DNA of 64,000 nucleotides from Pomphorhynchus laevis (GCA_012934845.2 WNNJ02001142.1:162572-226571), one strand, 5' to 3'. Positions 34,288-46,277 are shown, numbered from the stretch's first letter. The notes: generated by a model not told the origin, from the letters alone. Numbers and translations: made by a program.

Positions 34288-34357
34288 AGGTCACACAAGG
34301 TGACTTGTGTGACCTTGTATATATAGGTCACAATACCTTTATTGTGACCTATATATA
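34288..34357. repeat. two consecutive perfect hairpins with 4-nt loops
   Basis: Aggtcacacaag (34288-34299), loop gtga, complement 34304-34315; then tatatataggtcacaata (34318-34335), loop cctt, complement 34340-34357. Both contain aggtcaca. Confidence 0.9.
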
Positions 34358-34480
34358 TTGAAAGTATCAATAGGGTTATTTGAACCACAGCTTGGGATCC
34401 TTGTTTCTGTCGGATTCATAAATATATCAAAATAGGTAAGTATATAAAATCAAACCAAGCTTATTTTGCAATTTTATTTA

Positions 34481-34545
34481 AAACGTTTTCGGGTTACCCC
34501 TTCGTCAGTAGGTTATAGTATGAGTTACCCCTTCGTCAGTGGAGT
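34481..34545 (-). ncRNA. hammerhead-like motifs, one full core and one partial
   Basis: Minus strand from 34,508: CTGACGA, then AGGGGTAACCC stem-loop, GAAA and the palindromic AACGTT. The core is complete but no stem I pairing is visible. A second CTGACGAAGGGGTAAC lies at about 34,523-34,540 without the GAAA half, a truncated duplicate. Confidence 0.5.
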
Positions 34546-34552
34546 AATATAC

Positions 34553-34592
34553 ACTCCTGTTATATATAACTCTTGTTATATATAACAGGAGT
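34553..34592. repeat. perfect 18-bp-arm hairpin
   Basis: Actcctgttatatataac (34553-34570), loop tctt, exact complement 34575-34592. Confidence 0.92.
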
Positions 34593-34649
34593 TCAATATA
34601 TATGCAAAAGTTAATCAGATCAAAGGCTGAGTTAATTATTTATTGCCTA

Positions 34650-34682
34650 AGTTTTAGCCGCGTTACGGCTTCGTCAGTGGTT
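34650..34682 (-). ncRNA. hammerhead-like relic
   Basis: CTGACGA followed by AGCCG, TAACG, CGGCT and AAAAC: a good stem II, but G of GAAA is lost. It sits 140 bp from the preceding motif, in the same orientation. Confidence 0.4.
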
Positions 34683-34724
34683 CATTATAAGTAGTTAAAA
34701 TCTTTTAAAGAGTTCTATATTTGA

Positions 34725-34795
34725 ATTTATAATTTCAAAACTAGAGGGAGACCCTAGTTTTGAAATTTATTGAAGCCTAGTTTTGAAATTACAAG
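34725..34795. repeat. hairpin plus extra half-copy
   Basis: Aatttcaaaactag is followed 9 nt later by ctagttttgaaatt, then again after about 10 nt by cctagttttgaaatt. Confidence 0.8.
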
Positions 34796-34934
34796 GAATT
34801 CCTAGGCGGTGGTTTAAATGATCACATCAATCGTTTACAAATAAATTGGATCACAGAAATTGTTCCGTACAAATCGAAAATTGGATTACATTAATTGTTT
34901 GAAAATTGGCTTACTTATGTAGTGTTATACTCAA

Positions 34935-35570
34935 GTCGTTTATTGATTGGAGCGACAACTGAGAACAAATAAAGGGAGGACAAAAACAACAACTGAGTTT
35001 GTCCTCGACAACTGAGGACAAACAAAGGCGTGATAAATGGAAAAATAGGAAGCCTTACAAAAAATACAAATGCAGGAGTCAGAACGAATATGCAGTGATA
35101 TGCTCTTTACATAGAACTTGTCATGGTACCCGTGAACTGACATTCGCCATATAAGAGGACGCTTAACACAACAAGGCGAGCGCCATGTTAAAATTCTCTA
35201 GTTAAAACTAGAGAATGCAGAAACTCTAGATCCAAACTTGATTTCTTAGCTTCGAATCGAGCAACGTGTGTGTGAAAGTTTGGAGTAAGTGGCAGGTTTA
35301 AACGACGACTTAAAGTGACTGAAAGTGGGTTGACCTTTGAAAGAATGGAAACGACAGTGGAAGAACAATTTTTTGAAATACCCACTATGCGTTTGATAAA
35401 GCGCCACATGCAGCGATTGATTTGCTCAAAGTTTGAAACTGTAAAGTCGGACCAAAATGCAACTAAGCATACTGGATTATGGGCAAAAGCATAACCTCGA
35501 AGTAGCGAATATAGAAATGTATAAATATAGAAAACAAACAAAAAAATAACAGTTAAAATGAGCTTACGTA
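34935..35570 (-). pseudogene. family W LINE 3' end, copy 3
   Basis: The minus frame at 35,188-35,541 reads INRCMWRFIKRIVGISKN and STVVSILSKVNPLSV, matching LDACKWRFIIKVIALS of the 27-kb copy. Downstream (35,143-34,940) follows HGYHDKFYVKSISLH with CICIFCK and a HAFVCPQL motif, the Cys/His tail. A hairpin (attctctagtt/aactagagaat) lies at 35,196-35,219. Confidence 0.65.
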
Positions 35571-35599
35571 GAATAACTTTTAAATCTTGATTGCATTAA

Positions 35600-36835
35600 C
35601 AAATAATATCCTAAAATGTAATCTGCCTTATTTAAAATATGTTTATTTTGCCAATTTGTAGCAGAGTTAGTTTTGATAAGAGTACATGCGAATAAGTGTT
35701 GAACTTGATCACATTTACCACTACACATAAGGCATACACATGACTTTTATTTTTCGTGCATAGCAATATGTACAAAACAGAATTTATCATGATACATATG
35801 GATTGATGTTCTCCAAACTAAAGTCCGCTTTGTTTCGCATAGAAATCTCAATTGAAACTGCGTTATACATGTGCATTGTAGAGTTGCGGATCAACAGAAG
35901 CTTTCTATAAAATGCATTCAGATTTAAAGAAAATGCGAGAGTATGCTCGAGATTTATTGCTTCACATGTGTGAAGTGAACAAAGCCTTAAATTAGCGAGT
36001 GTGGTTACTACCGTGGAAGAGCATCTAGACGAAACACCGACAATTCTTTTTACAAAAATCCATAGGCATCTGTCCAGCTGATGAAAATTAAAAGGGCAAA
36101 AACTTGACCATTATGCTGATAAAGCATATTGAATTATGGGAAGCAACATTAAACGAAAGTAAAAAATTGCCCCATCAAATGACGTAAATCCCGAATTCCT
36201 AGCACAAGATTTTGCTCTTGTTATTATTAAATATTTAGGATCTAAATGTTTTGTAAACGACCATTTCGACGTAAATAACAGACTTAAATAGCTATAACGT
36301 TTGCAGAATTCTAGATCTTCGTTTCCAAATTTCAGCTTGTCGCAGCGACGAAGTAAACCACCTTTCACAACTTTGGATTTATTAATGCTTACCTTTATTT
36401 CATTAGTCGCAAAAAACATAAAGTGCATTAATGATGATTGGGAAGACGACATATTGTTAGTTAATATCACGATATCATTAGCGTATATAACACATTTTAT
36501 ATAAGGTCCTGTTTGAATGATAGCTCTAGGAACATCAAGTACAAAAAATACAAAGATAACAGGGGCTCAGAGGATCGCCCTGCAAAAAACCACGATCAGT
36601 TATAAACGGCGCCGAGACTCTTAGACAATTAGGTTGGAAAACCGAGTGTATATGTAGAAATGGGCCATTAACAATTACATTGTTATGAAGCTTACTGAGT
36701 AGGAGATCGCGATTCACTGAATCATAAGCTCGCTCAAAATCTATGAATATAGAGTAAAGTAAAATTTGCCTCCGAAAACAGCCATCTAATTCATTACCCA
36801 CAATATTTAAAGCGTCTGAAGTAGACTTGTGTGAC
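35600..36835 (-). pseudogene. family W LINE RT, copy 4
   Basis: Minus strand: SIFIDFERAYDSVNRDLL (motif A), FLQGDPLSPCYLC (motif B, about 36.57 kb), then IYANDIVILTNNM: the catalytic YADD is YAND, so the second box Asp is replaced by Asn. Further downstream are VSINKSKVVKGGL, LDRCLWIFVKRIVGV and a CVCLMC tail. It shows that family W and copy 3 are tandem-like remnants. Confidence 0.75.
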
Positions 36836-37299
36836 CTGAAACTATATTGCTCATCAGTCGGAAGATAGTTTCGATGGCTAATTAACCAAATATATATAAC
36901 ATGCTGAGTAATTTGTAGAAAGGATTAAGAATAGCACTTCCTCGATATGAATCTAACGATTTGTAATCCCCTTTACCTTTGTAAAGAACTTTTTATTACC
37001 GTCGAATAATCATTAAGATCGTCCGACGATCATCCGTTAGAATCGGATGATCATTAAGCAAGCATTATAAAGGTGCGTACAGTAATAAACCAAACATCTA
37101 ATAGTCGATTTTAGATGCTCAACGCAAAATTGATCTAACCCAACGACTTTATTATTCTTCATAATGTAAAGGGATTGCACTTCACTAGACCACTATAAAA
37201 AATATTGAGACACCACTATAAAAAATAACTTCACTTCAATATAGAAAATAACTTTATTATTTTCACACAAGTTATTAGCCGCAAATGGCTATTTTAACA

Positions 37300-40200
37300 G
37301 TTCACAGAATAAAAATTCAATGACTAAAATAACTTGAAGCGTCCACGCCGGTATTTAATAGCCAATGTCAAATCTTTTGCTTTAAGCTGCAGAAGCTGGA
37401 TGTACATGCAATTTCTTCAGGCAGCACATTCCATACATTTAAGGACTGATGTTAAAGTCGCACTACTCTTAGGACTTTGCCATGTTGTAATTTATACAGT
37501 AATAGAGGATGACCTCTACGAGCTGACAAACTAATCTTCACATAGTGAGAAGGAATACCTCTGCAGAATTAACCATCTATCACGTCGCAATGAAATCTAG
37601 TAAATCAACCTTTTACGCACTGAAAACAGCTGTAAGAAAGCGAAGCTATCTACGTATGAATACTCAGATTGAAACCACAATCTGGAGACTATTCGAAGCA
37701 CTGACTCAAGCTTCCTGATTTCTGCCTTCATTGATGGAAACGATGTCTGGATACAATATTTAATGTAAGTGAACCAATGCGCATTATAGTCGCTTGAAAA
37801 TTAATGACATAGTATTGCAGACGTATTTTTGATGCAATACATAGCTTTCATTGCCTTAACATGAATAAAGTCTATTTAAGCGAGTTTTCAATCTTCTCTA
37901 CAAAATGACACTTAAATCCCTACACTCAGATACAACTTCGAGTGTTTGAACTCGAAATTCACGATCATATTTACTTTTTCCTAATTTCATATGAACACAT
38001 TTATCAAAGTTCAGTATCATACCCGTAACTACACTCCATTTATGTATTCAATCAATGTCATCCTGTAAGGACCGACCACATGTATAATTGATATTAACAG
38101 ACCAAAGTTTTAGGTCATCCACAAAAGCCAAGCAAGGGTTCTAGGTTTTTAACAGCAAGTAATTAAGATAAACAATAAAGAAAAGAGGACCGAGTACAGT
38201 ACCTTGCGGAACTCCACAATTTACACGTTTGGGGGGAGGATAAATGGCTTCCAACTCTAACTTTAAAAAATGTATTTTGAACGAAATCACCGATCCACTT
38301 GCACAGCAACGAAGAAACTTCCTAATTTTAGACAACAAGCTAAGCAAACTTTAATGAGGAACTCGATCGAGGGCTTTCGAAAAGTCAATAAACATTGCAT
38401 CAATTGAATTGCCAAAACTAAATGTTTCAGTCCCCATTTCGCGAGCAGCTAGTAAATTAGACAGACATGATCCACCGTGACGGAATTAGTACTGAGAAGA
38501 CGCTGACTTCATGAGTGTTTAAATGACTCCATATTCAACGAGCGACTAATCTTTCAAGAACTTTGCACATCGAACTCGTATCTAATCACTGCAAGAATTC
38601 GCAATGGCTTTTTATAACAGGAACAATAATCGCAGATTTTCACGAGTCGGCACACATCCAGTGGTAATACTATTCTGAAAAATATCGACAAGAAAAGCGG
38701 CCAAGTAGTTTGATAAGGTCTTGAGTAGAAATGGATATATATTATAAGGACCGTAAACACTGTACGAATTGACATGAGCAAGAGTAACTTTGACTTCCTC
38801 GGCGAATATTGGTGGAAGAAAGTAGGGATTACGTGCTATTGGACAACCATACCAAGTGAATAGTGAGTGTGAAGAATTTGATGGTAATGAAAATGATGAA
38901 GAAAGACTTTCAGCAATGTCATTTTTACTTGAGACTGGACCTTCACATTTGTGTACAATTTTGATTTAATTATTGAGCGTTCGGCTCCGGCGAACATAGG
39001 ACCAGAATAATTTGGGATTGCGGTTCAAAACCGCTAATGAATGCAGATTCAAATTTATCGCGTTTTGAAGATTTTAATCTAAAACAAAGATTTATGGCAA
39101 ATCTATAGCTTGCAATGAGTTCGAAATATTAGCGGGATAACTTCCATAAGCGATTTTGAATATTAAGTGACTGCTTGAGGTCTCGATCAATCAATGCAAG
39201 AAGTTGAGCTACTTGATAGATCACACACATTGTAGCAATTATATCAGATAATTTCAAAAGTTAATCGTAAATAGTTCCCAGTGGTACTATATCTATTGTC
39301 GAAAACGAGAGCGGGTAACGCTGACAGGAAGTTAAAAGATCTTATATATTCACCCTTGATCAATTACGCTTAAACATTTGTTTGCTGATGACACAATTTG
39401 AGGTTTGATACTGCTTGCAATGAAAGTACGCAATGATCACTTCCACCTACAAGAGGAAGATAATCAACACTGATTATGTCATCAACATGTCTTTTAAACA
39501 CCAAATCAAGCACCTAATCTACTCTTGATGAGAAACAAGTCGGCTGTTGAACGTGTTGGATTAGTAGAAGCTCATCAAAAAAGAATTCAGAAATTTCTGT
39601 TTCTACAGCCTTCCATCATTAAATAGAGACTCTGCCCAATTAAAGCGTAGGAGATTTAAATTTCCTAATCGAGTGAAAAGAGGCATACTGATTGTAAATT
39701 GGATTTTAGGAGATCACAATATGTGGCCATTGATGAAGAACGATATACAACACAAAAATCAATACCAATATATTCATATTTGATATGGAAGTTGAGAATT
39801 TCAAAGGAACCATTAGGGTCACATACATTAGGAACGTCAGAAATCAAAAAAATATCGCAAACATAAACGGCAACGCCTCCACCACGTTTACTTGACTTCC
39901 TATCGCTTCAGAGTACGCGATACCTCTGAATACCAACAGCAACATCAACAATATATTGACGGAGCCACGATTCAGTGACACGGAATTCATCGTATGTGTG
40001 TGACATTAAATGATACCTTAACTCTACTATTTGTACAATCAAACTTGAAAGGTTAGAACAATCGACTGGCAAATAGCCTGTGACTTTACATGAAGAGTAT
40101 TTCGAAGTATTACAATATATGCTACTGAATGAGATTAATATACCAACTTTATTGCACGATGGATGTGGTAAATTGGTATCCGCACTACTTTCTCGACTGT

Positions 40201-40625
40201 GATGGTTTGTACTTTAGCACTGGATGAATTGCCAACAATCAAGGAAGTCACTAAATTCCAACCAACAGCTGGCGCCACCTGACAACCCGAAAATTTCGTA
40301 TACAAAGTTTAGTTTCATCTTTAGATAGACGACTTCGTAATTCACTGTTTGCTTTTCTTATTTTCAACCGCTCTTCTGGAGATAAATCACGGAGTATTCG
40401 ATGCGAACGGCCTTTCAGACGGTAACCTCGCATTAATAAAAGATTTGCATGTTGTGGAGAAGATAGTGTAACTTTCAATAATCTAGGTTTATCAGTTGAC
40501 TTTTTAACAAGACGGAATAACTTCCGAACTTCCAGACAAGAGGCTAAATCTTCATCGCTCTTCAGCAAGAGCTGATAAAAAACATCATGTAAATTAGATA
40601 TGTCATCATCCACACGGGCTGAACT
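37300..40625 (-). pseudogene. CR1/Jockey-like LINE 'Z', 5'-truncated and decayed
   Basis: Reading minus: ORF1 tail at 40,613-40,251 with RLVKKSTDKPRLLKVTL and RILRDLSPEERLKIRKA (typical ORF1 RNA-binding end); endonuclease with IGIDFCVVYRSSSM (about 39.75 kb) and LGNLNLLRFNW (consensus LGDFNLPDINW; Asp replaced by Asn); RT with MFIDFSKALDRVPH (about 38.38 kb), VNCGVPQGTVLGPLFFIVYL (38.2 kb) and LAFVDDLKLW (about 38.11 kb); C terminus RRGHPLLLYKL and NVWNVLPEEIA (about 37.4-37.5 kb). Many stops. The RT box FVDD itself is intact. Confidence 0.8.
40251..40613 (-). pseudogene. ORF1-like fragment of LINE Z
   Basis: A 120-codon open frame, the longest in the element: acidic N-terminal half (MDDDISNLHDVFYQLL), then VRKLFRLVKKSTDKPRLLKV, LLMRGYRLKGRSH and EERLKIRKANSELRSRL. 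The positively charged helix near the end is characteristic of CR1/Jockey ORF1 proteins that bind the LINE RNA. A comparable segment, with PDRSPSDIAQLNLARIEKHR, occurs in the plus-strand element at about 42.2 kb. The N terminus is cut off at the minisatellite. Confidence 0.6.
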
Positions 40626-40689
40626 CTAAAAAATAATAATGAGACAAGAGTTTGTCTACCTAACAAAAGAGTTTGAGATAAATAACATA

Positions 40690-40892
40690 CATTCCAGATT
40701 ATTCCTGTCAGTTCCAGATTATTCATGTCAGCCATATTATTCCTGTCAGTTCCAGATTATTCATGTCAGCCATATTATTCCTGTCAGTTCCAGATTATTC
40801 CGGTCAGTTCCGGATTATTCCTGTCAGTTCCAGATTATTCCTGTCAGTTCCGGATTATTCCTGTCAGTTTCAGATTATTCCTGTCAGTTCCG
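40690..40892. repeat. 20-bp minisatellite
   Basis: About ten copies of ttattcctgtcagttccaga with variants (tcatgtcagccata, tcagttccgga). Its overlapping frames are artefacts. Confidence 0.95.
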
Positions 40893-40999
40893 CTCGCTAC
40901 GCTCGTGGATTGAGCTCAATCTCTTTATAAAAAGTCATGCCTAAAAAAAGCGCGATCTCAGATCCCTGTTCCTGATCAATCATCTTCCACATCGGAATG

Positions 41000-42301
41000 C
41001 AATGATGCTTATACCAGTTTTGAAGTTGGATGTGATTCCAAAGATTGTGATGTATTGACACATGTTCGTGTTAAAATATCCGACCACTCGGTGTATAAAC
41101 GTAAACAGTTCACATGCGGTTTTTGTACATCAGTACGACTACTACAGTTATCCTGCTCCTCTACTCCTGTATCACACACAACCACTCAGACCAATGCTGT
41201 TTTAGATGTTCCCTCGCATCAACACCTGACTTCGCATCTTATAATCCCATTATTGAACCTACTCTCTCACACACTCTTCGTTCAATTACGAACCAAACTT
41301 CCATTAATCTTCCTCATTCTAACAATGCTAACGGTAAAGCTTTTCATCTCGTACCTCCTCTTTCCTATTCATACCTCAATCTAAATAAATCTCAAACTTC
41401 TTTATTCTCTTCAGGTACTCTTTACTCGACCTTCCCCGTATCACTTCTCAATAATTTACATCATTCCGTAAAAATCATATCCAGTAACATCTCCGATCAA
41501 CCGATTCAACACTCCACTCCTGTTACACATGCTCCAACCTATTTTAATTCTCCTTACTTCACCTCCCACGTATCACTTTCCAATAATCTACATACTTCCA
41601 TCAAAATCATTTCCAATAACATTTCCGATCAACTGATTCAACACTCCACTCCTGTCACACATATCCCAACCTATCTTAATTCTCCTTACTCTACCTCCCA
41701 CGTAACACTTCCAAATAATTTACATCCTTCCTTCAAAATCATCTCCAGTCACATCTCTGATCGACAGATTCAACACCCCGCTCCTGTCACACTTGCTCCA
41801 ACCAATATTAATTCTCTATCAAGCACCCCTGTCATTTCCACTTCTATCTGCTCATCTGCCTCGACTCCTACCAGCTCTGTCCGTCCACCATTTCAACGAA
41901 ATCGTTTTTCTTCGCGCGATCGCTGTATTATCATATCAAACTTAAAGCTTTCCGAATATGCTTTTCCACAATCTCGCCTCGATGATGATGTATCTGCTTT
42001 CAGGTATATCCTAACAACCATTCTTACTGATGATAACCCATCCCTCTTCAATAATATCGCTCCTGTATCCTTTATTCGTTTAAACAAATCGACTAAATTC
42101 AATCATCCCAGTCCTCCACTCTTAAAAATCGTTTTCCGATATAGTTCACATGCCTCTTCGGTACTCTCCCAACGTTTTAAACTTCTTACCACTTCATCTA
42201 CTTGTCGTATCTTTCCTGACCGCTCCCCTTCTGATATTGCCCAGCTCAATTTAGCTCGCATTGAGAAACATCGACGTGAAACAAACGGCGAGTTATCCTG
42301 A
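41000..42301 (+). pseudogene. L2-like ORF1, PHD-like finger then Ser/Thr-rich linker
   Basis: A frame readable from about 41,000 encodes FEVGCDSKDC, VLTHVRVK and FTCGFC, which looks like the second half of a PHD-type zinc finger (one Cys after the His is missing); such fingers occur in LINE ORF1 proteins. Around 41,140 the reading continues in a different frame (41,114-42,301, 395 codons), so one frameshift separates the parts. That frame holds three roughly 180-bp internal repeats (NNLHxSxKIIS...NISDQ(P/L)IQHSTPVTH) and a C-terminal basic part: LLKIVFRYSSHAS, RIFPDRSPSDIAQ. Confidence 0.7.
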
Positions 42302-42358
42302 TCTATACGTCAAATCAACGGAAATTTTCACGTTGTACACACAAGGCCAAAAATTCAA

Positions 42359-43260
42359 TTGATGTCCCATCTCTCCCCCTTGTCTTCTTCGCTAGTCGAT
42401 CTCGCTCCTAAGCATACTTTTCGTCTTAGTTTATTCAACACTCGCTCTATTATTCATAAAGCTGATATGCTCTCGATATCTTCGATCAATTATCTATCAA
42501 TATTCTCTGCATTACCGAATCCTGGCACTCTGACTCCAACGATCTTGCTATTCGTCGTCTATGTCGCTCTGGTTGTTCTCTAGTTGAATCTGCTCGTCAA
42601 ATTGCCTCTCATACATCTACTGCTTCTAACCATGGCGGTATTGTTGCCATTGCTCGTCACCCAATGTCTCTACGTAAAATTAACGTTAACATCCGTTACA
42701 CCTCGTTTGAATTACTCATATGTATATTATCAACACCTTTCCCTCTGGAACTTGTGATTGTATACCGTCCAGGTTCAGTCGCGCCATCACGTATCTTCTT
42801 TAACGACCTTGCAGATCTTATGTATCACTGTTAATTGTTTTATACTCCTTCTTCAGTTCTCGGTGACTTTAACATTCGTCTTGATCGCCCGGCTGACTCT
42901 GACTCTATCACTCTAATTAATATTTTTTATGATTTTAACTATAAATTACTTTCAACACGCCCAACTGATATTCTCGGCGGTGCTCTCGACATCATTGATA
43001 TTCCTAACTGCTTCAATGACTATACTTCCTTGTCAATTACTGATCCTGGTTTGTCCGATTATTTCCTTGTCACTCTTACTCTTACTCGTCCCCATCCTCT
43101 TTCTCCGCCTCCACCATTATCCACACCAAGTCGACCCTGGAAACTTCTCGATATCCCTATTCTCTGCACAGCCTTACTCAATTCTTCACTCTTTTCACTT
43201 CCTCTTAACTATCTCTCTCCCGACGATCTCTGCATTCTGTTTGATTCTGATCTCACGTAG
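42359..43260 (+). pseudogene. L2-like ORF2: AP endonuclease region
   Basis: FNTRSIIHKADMLSI (about 42.44 kb) is the endonuclease start. Then come ICITESWHSD-like residues in another frame (about 42.5 kb), VLGDFNIRLDRPADS (42.86 kb; the GDFN box is intact), RPTDILGGALDIID and ITDPGLSDYF (consensus THxxGHTLDLV; DxGLSDH, with H replaced by Y). Frameshifts and one stop at 42,832 interrupt it. Confidence 0.8.
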
Positions 43261-43305
43261 ATCCTCAATAACCTTCTGCCTAGTCGACTCCGACGTTCTC
43301 AGCGC

Positions 43306-45240
43306 TTGCGCCATGCTCCCTGGTTCGATTCTGACTGCAGTCTTTCTAAGCGTCGACCCCGTCACTCTTTTCGTATGTATAAACGCTTTCTTAAAAGTTC
43401 TCCCCACTCACTCCCTCCAAATCTTCGTGATTCCTACTTTTCTCAAGGCCGTTCACATCTCATTCTTATACGTACTAAACGTAGTCTCTTTTGGCGAAAT
43501 CAACTCGAGTCATCTTCCAACTCTAAATCTCATTGGAAAATCTTAAACTCAATTCTTTCACGATCATCTACTTCTTGTAATATAAATCCTGATAAATTTT
43601 CTTCTTATCTACAAACTGAGCTATCTAATTTACTTTCCCTACTACCCATAGTCCCCTTGTACCAACTCTTCTCTTTAAATACTTCCCTCCAAGAACTATT
43701 CCACCTTCTTCCCGTTTCGTCTGATGAAGTTTCTTCGGTTCTGCTGTCATTACCTAATAAAACCTCTCCTTCTGACCCAATTCCCACTCACTTACTTAAA
43801 AATATCTGCTCCTCTGTCTTACCCTTCCTAACCACATTGTTCAACTCGTCCATCCGTAGCCGTACATTTCTTTCCATCTGGAAATGCGCCATTGTTCGTC
43901 CTTTCATCAAAAAGCAATATCTCGACTCCTTACTACCATCTTCGTACCGTCCTATCCCACTTCTCCCAACTCTCTCTAAACTCCTTGAACGTCTCGTTCT
44001 TAAGCAAGTTAATACATATCTATTTTCCTCCAACTTATTTCATCCCTTCCAAGCTGCTTTTCGCTCTAATTACTCTACCGAAATTGCCTGTCTTAAAGTT
44101 TATAACGACTTACTCATATCGCGCGATCATTAATTATGTAGTGTCATAGTTTCTCTTGATCTATCGTCTGCTTTTGACATCGTCGATCACTCGATTCTTC
44201 TCCATCGCCTTCGTCATGATTATGGCTTCTCTTTACCCACTGTATCATGGTTTTCTTCATTCCTATCAAACCGTACATTTCGCGTCCATTCTAACTCTTC
44301 TCTCTCCCATCCTTCGTCCATCCCGTCCGGTGTTCCACAAGGCTCCGTATTAGGCCCTTTGCTTTTCTCTCTTCTTCTCGGTGATTTGTCTTTGATTTCT
44401 CATAAATTTAACTTCCATGTTATGCAATATGCTGATGACATTCTCATCTATGCAAATGCACCTGTTTATCGTATTCACGATCTTAGTGTTTCTGCTTTCG
44501 ACTGTCTTGTGTCCATTTCCAATCATCTTTCTTCTCTTCGCCTTCCTCTGAATCCTGATAAATCCAAAATTATGTGGATCATACCTCGACGCCTCGGCTT
44601 AGAACCTTCCTCCGTATCATTAAATTCTACAATTCTTCCTACCGTTGACAATCTCGTTTTCGTATGCTTCCATTTCGACAACCGACTTTCACTTAAACCT
44701 TTCGTTAGTGATAAAGTACGCTCATCTACCTTGATACTCCGCAACCTCATCAAGTTCGTAGATTGATCGATCTCCCTTCTTGTATGACTATCATATCTTC
44801 TCTCCTTTCTTCTAGACTCGATTATTGTCTTAGTCTATTTTCCAACTCACCTAAATCCACTCTTCTTCCCCTACAACGCATCGTCAACGCAGCCATCCGA
44901 ATTTTCCTCCGTCTTCGTCGTTTTGATCATACATCCTACTATCTTGATTCTCTCGATTTGCCTACAATTTATTGTCGTGTTCAAATTCGTCTTCTTCTCG
45001 TTACTTTCCGCCTTGTAACTTCTCATAACCCTTCATTTCTCAACATTCCTTTTCTAGATAATTCTCGTTCTGTTTACTGTTTCTTGTGTTCCTGTAATTC
45101 CCTTCTGTTACATGTCCCAAACTACTCTACCTCCTTTGGACTCCGCTCCTTCCTGGTGGCTGCTCCTTAATCGTTGAATCATCTGCCAATTCATTTACGC
45201 CAATCAACTTCCCTGCAGTGCTTCAAACGACAAATCCGAT
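43306..45240 (+). pseudogene. L2-like ORF2: reverse transcriptase
   Basis: 43,306-44,133: MRHAPWFDSDCSLSKR, KTSPSDPIPTHLLKNI and YRPIPLLPTLSKLLERLV, then FQAAFRSNYSTEIA. Motif A is in another frame as VSLDLSSAFDIVDH (44.15-44.19 kb), then GVPQGSVLGPLLF split over frames near 44.33 kb. 44,359-44,766: FHVMQYADDILIYAN, the catalytic YADD, intact. 44,763-45,170: SSRLDYCLSLFSNSPKST, LPLQRIVNAAIRIFLRLRR, NSLLLHVPNYSTSFGLR. At least three frameshifts. Confidence 0.85.
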
Positions 45241-45355
45241 CCCATTTTAACAATTTATCTGCTTGACTTTTTCATTTTTGTTTGTGGACTTGTAAGCGTA
45301 CAGCTTGTACGCATTTGCCACGTTAAATAAATTTGTATTATTGTATTATTACGGT

Positions 45356-46277
45356 GTTTTACATAAGTGTCATTATAAACTAATTACATCTTTATAGAAT
45401 ATATATGAAAATTGTTCAATGATAATTCCATGTGCTCTTATATTGTACCGGGCGTTTAAATATCGAGAGAAAAATATTATATCTAGTTGTTTAAACGTCC
45501 TGTACAAAAATGTATTTGAAAATGTTTTAATTAAAATATAAATATATATAAAAATGTTTCTTAATATTCTTAAAATTGAAATAAAATCGCTTAACTATTT
45601 TTAGGCCAGTCTTCTTCACGATTGATTTTATCAACATTTCTAAACCTTTTTTGCTCAACACCTCACAGGTAAATAAGTGCATTAGGTTATAGCAGCATTT
45701 ATTGCAGAACTTGTAAATGCGTTTTTTATCTACGTGGTAAATGTATCCATCTTTGCATAAAAACAGGTGATATCATGTCACACAGTCTCAAGCTAGTCGG
45801 CAACGTTTATCATTATTATGTTTTCCAATTATTCTGGATCATTAATAAATAATATTTTTTAGAAAACAAAACATTATTTTTACATATAAATGGATTACCC
45901 GCAAATTGGTTCTTTTACTTCAATTAATATTTACACACCAATTAACACACAAATTACAATGTTTTACACACTATTATTTAACAAATAATAATCTGATAAT
46001 ATTTGTAAACCTTATTTTTTGTCTCTAATATTATTATTTAATACAACGGTTACCCGCAAATGAGTTAAATATTAATAACGTTAATATATTAATTGGATAT
46101 ACAAAAAAGATTTCAATGTCTTTATTATTTATTTCAATGAATAATAAATATTTTTGATTTTTATTATTATTTTTTAATATTTTTTATTATTATATAAAAA
46201 ATTAATTTACAAAAGTTAGGTTCCCGTAAATGAGCCTATTAATGGGCTTATTAACTTGTAATTAGTTTTATTTTTTT
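45356..46277. other. AT-rich spacer
   Basis: Short recurring words such as acccgcaaat(t/g) at 45,898, 46,050 and 46,219. No gene supported. Confidence 0.5.

Larger units (their letters stand above)
40950..45355 (+). mobile_element. nearly full-length L2-like LINE
   Basis: Contains ORF1, AP endonuclease, RT and 3' tail in order. L2 clade traits are the DPGLSD stretch in the endonuclease, SRLDYCLSLFSNSP and LQRIVNAAIR in the RT C terminus, and a 3' end of short repeats (tattattgtattatta). It is pyrimidine-rich on the plus strand and clearly GC-richer than its surroundings, so it is a fairly recent insertion. A truncated relative lies at 15.0-15.43 kb. Confidence 0.88.

Noticed and set aside
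40639-40944. 101- and 62-codon frames with repeated SVPDYSCQF
   Set aside because: Translation of the 20-bp minisatellite.
42929-43546. 205-codon plus-strand frame overlapping the L2 endonuclease
   Set aside because: The homologous endonuclease frame is a different one; this is an open shadow in pyrimidine-rich sequence.
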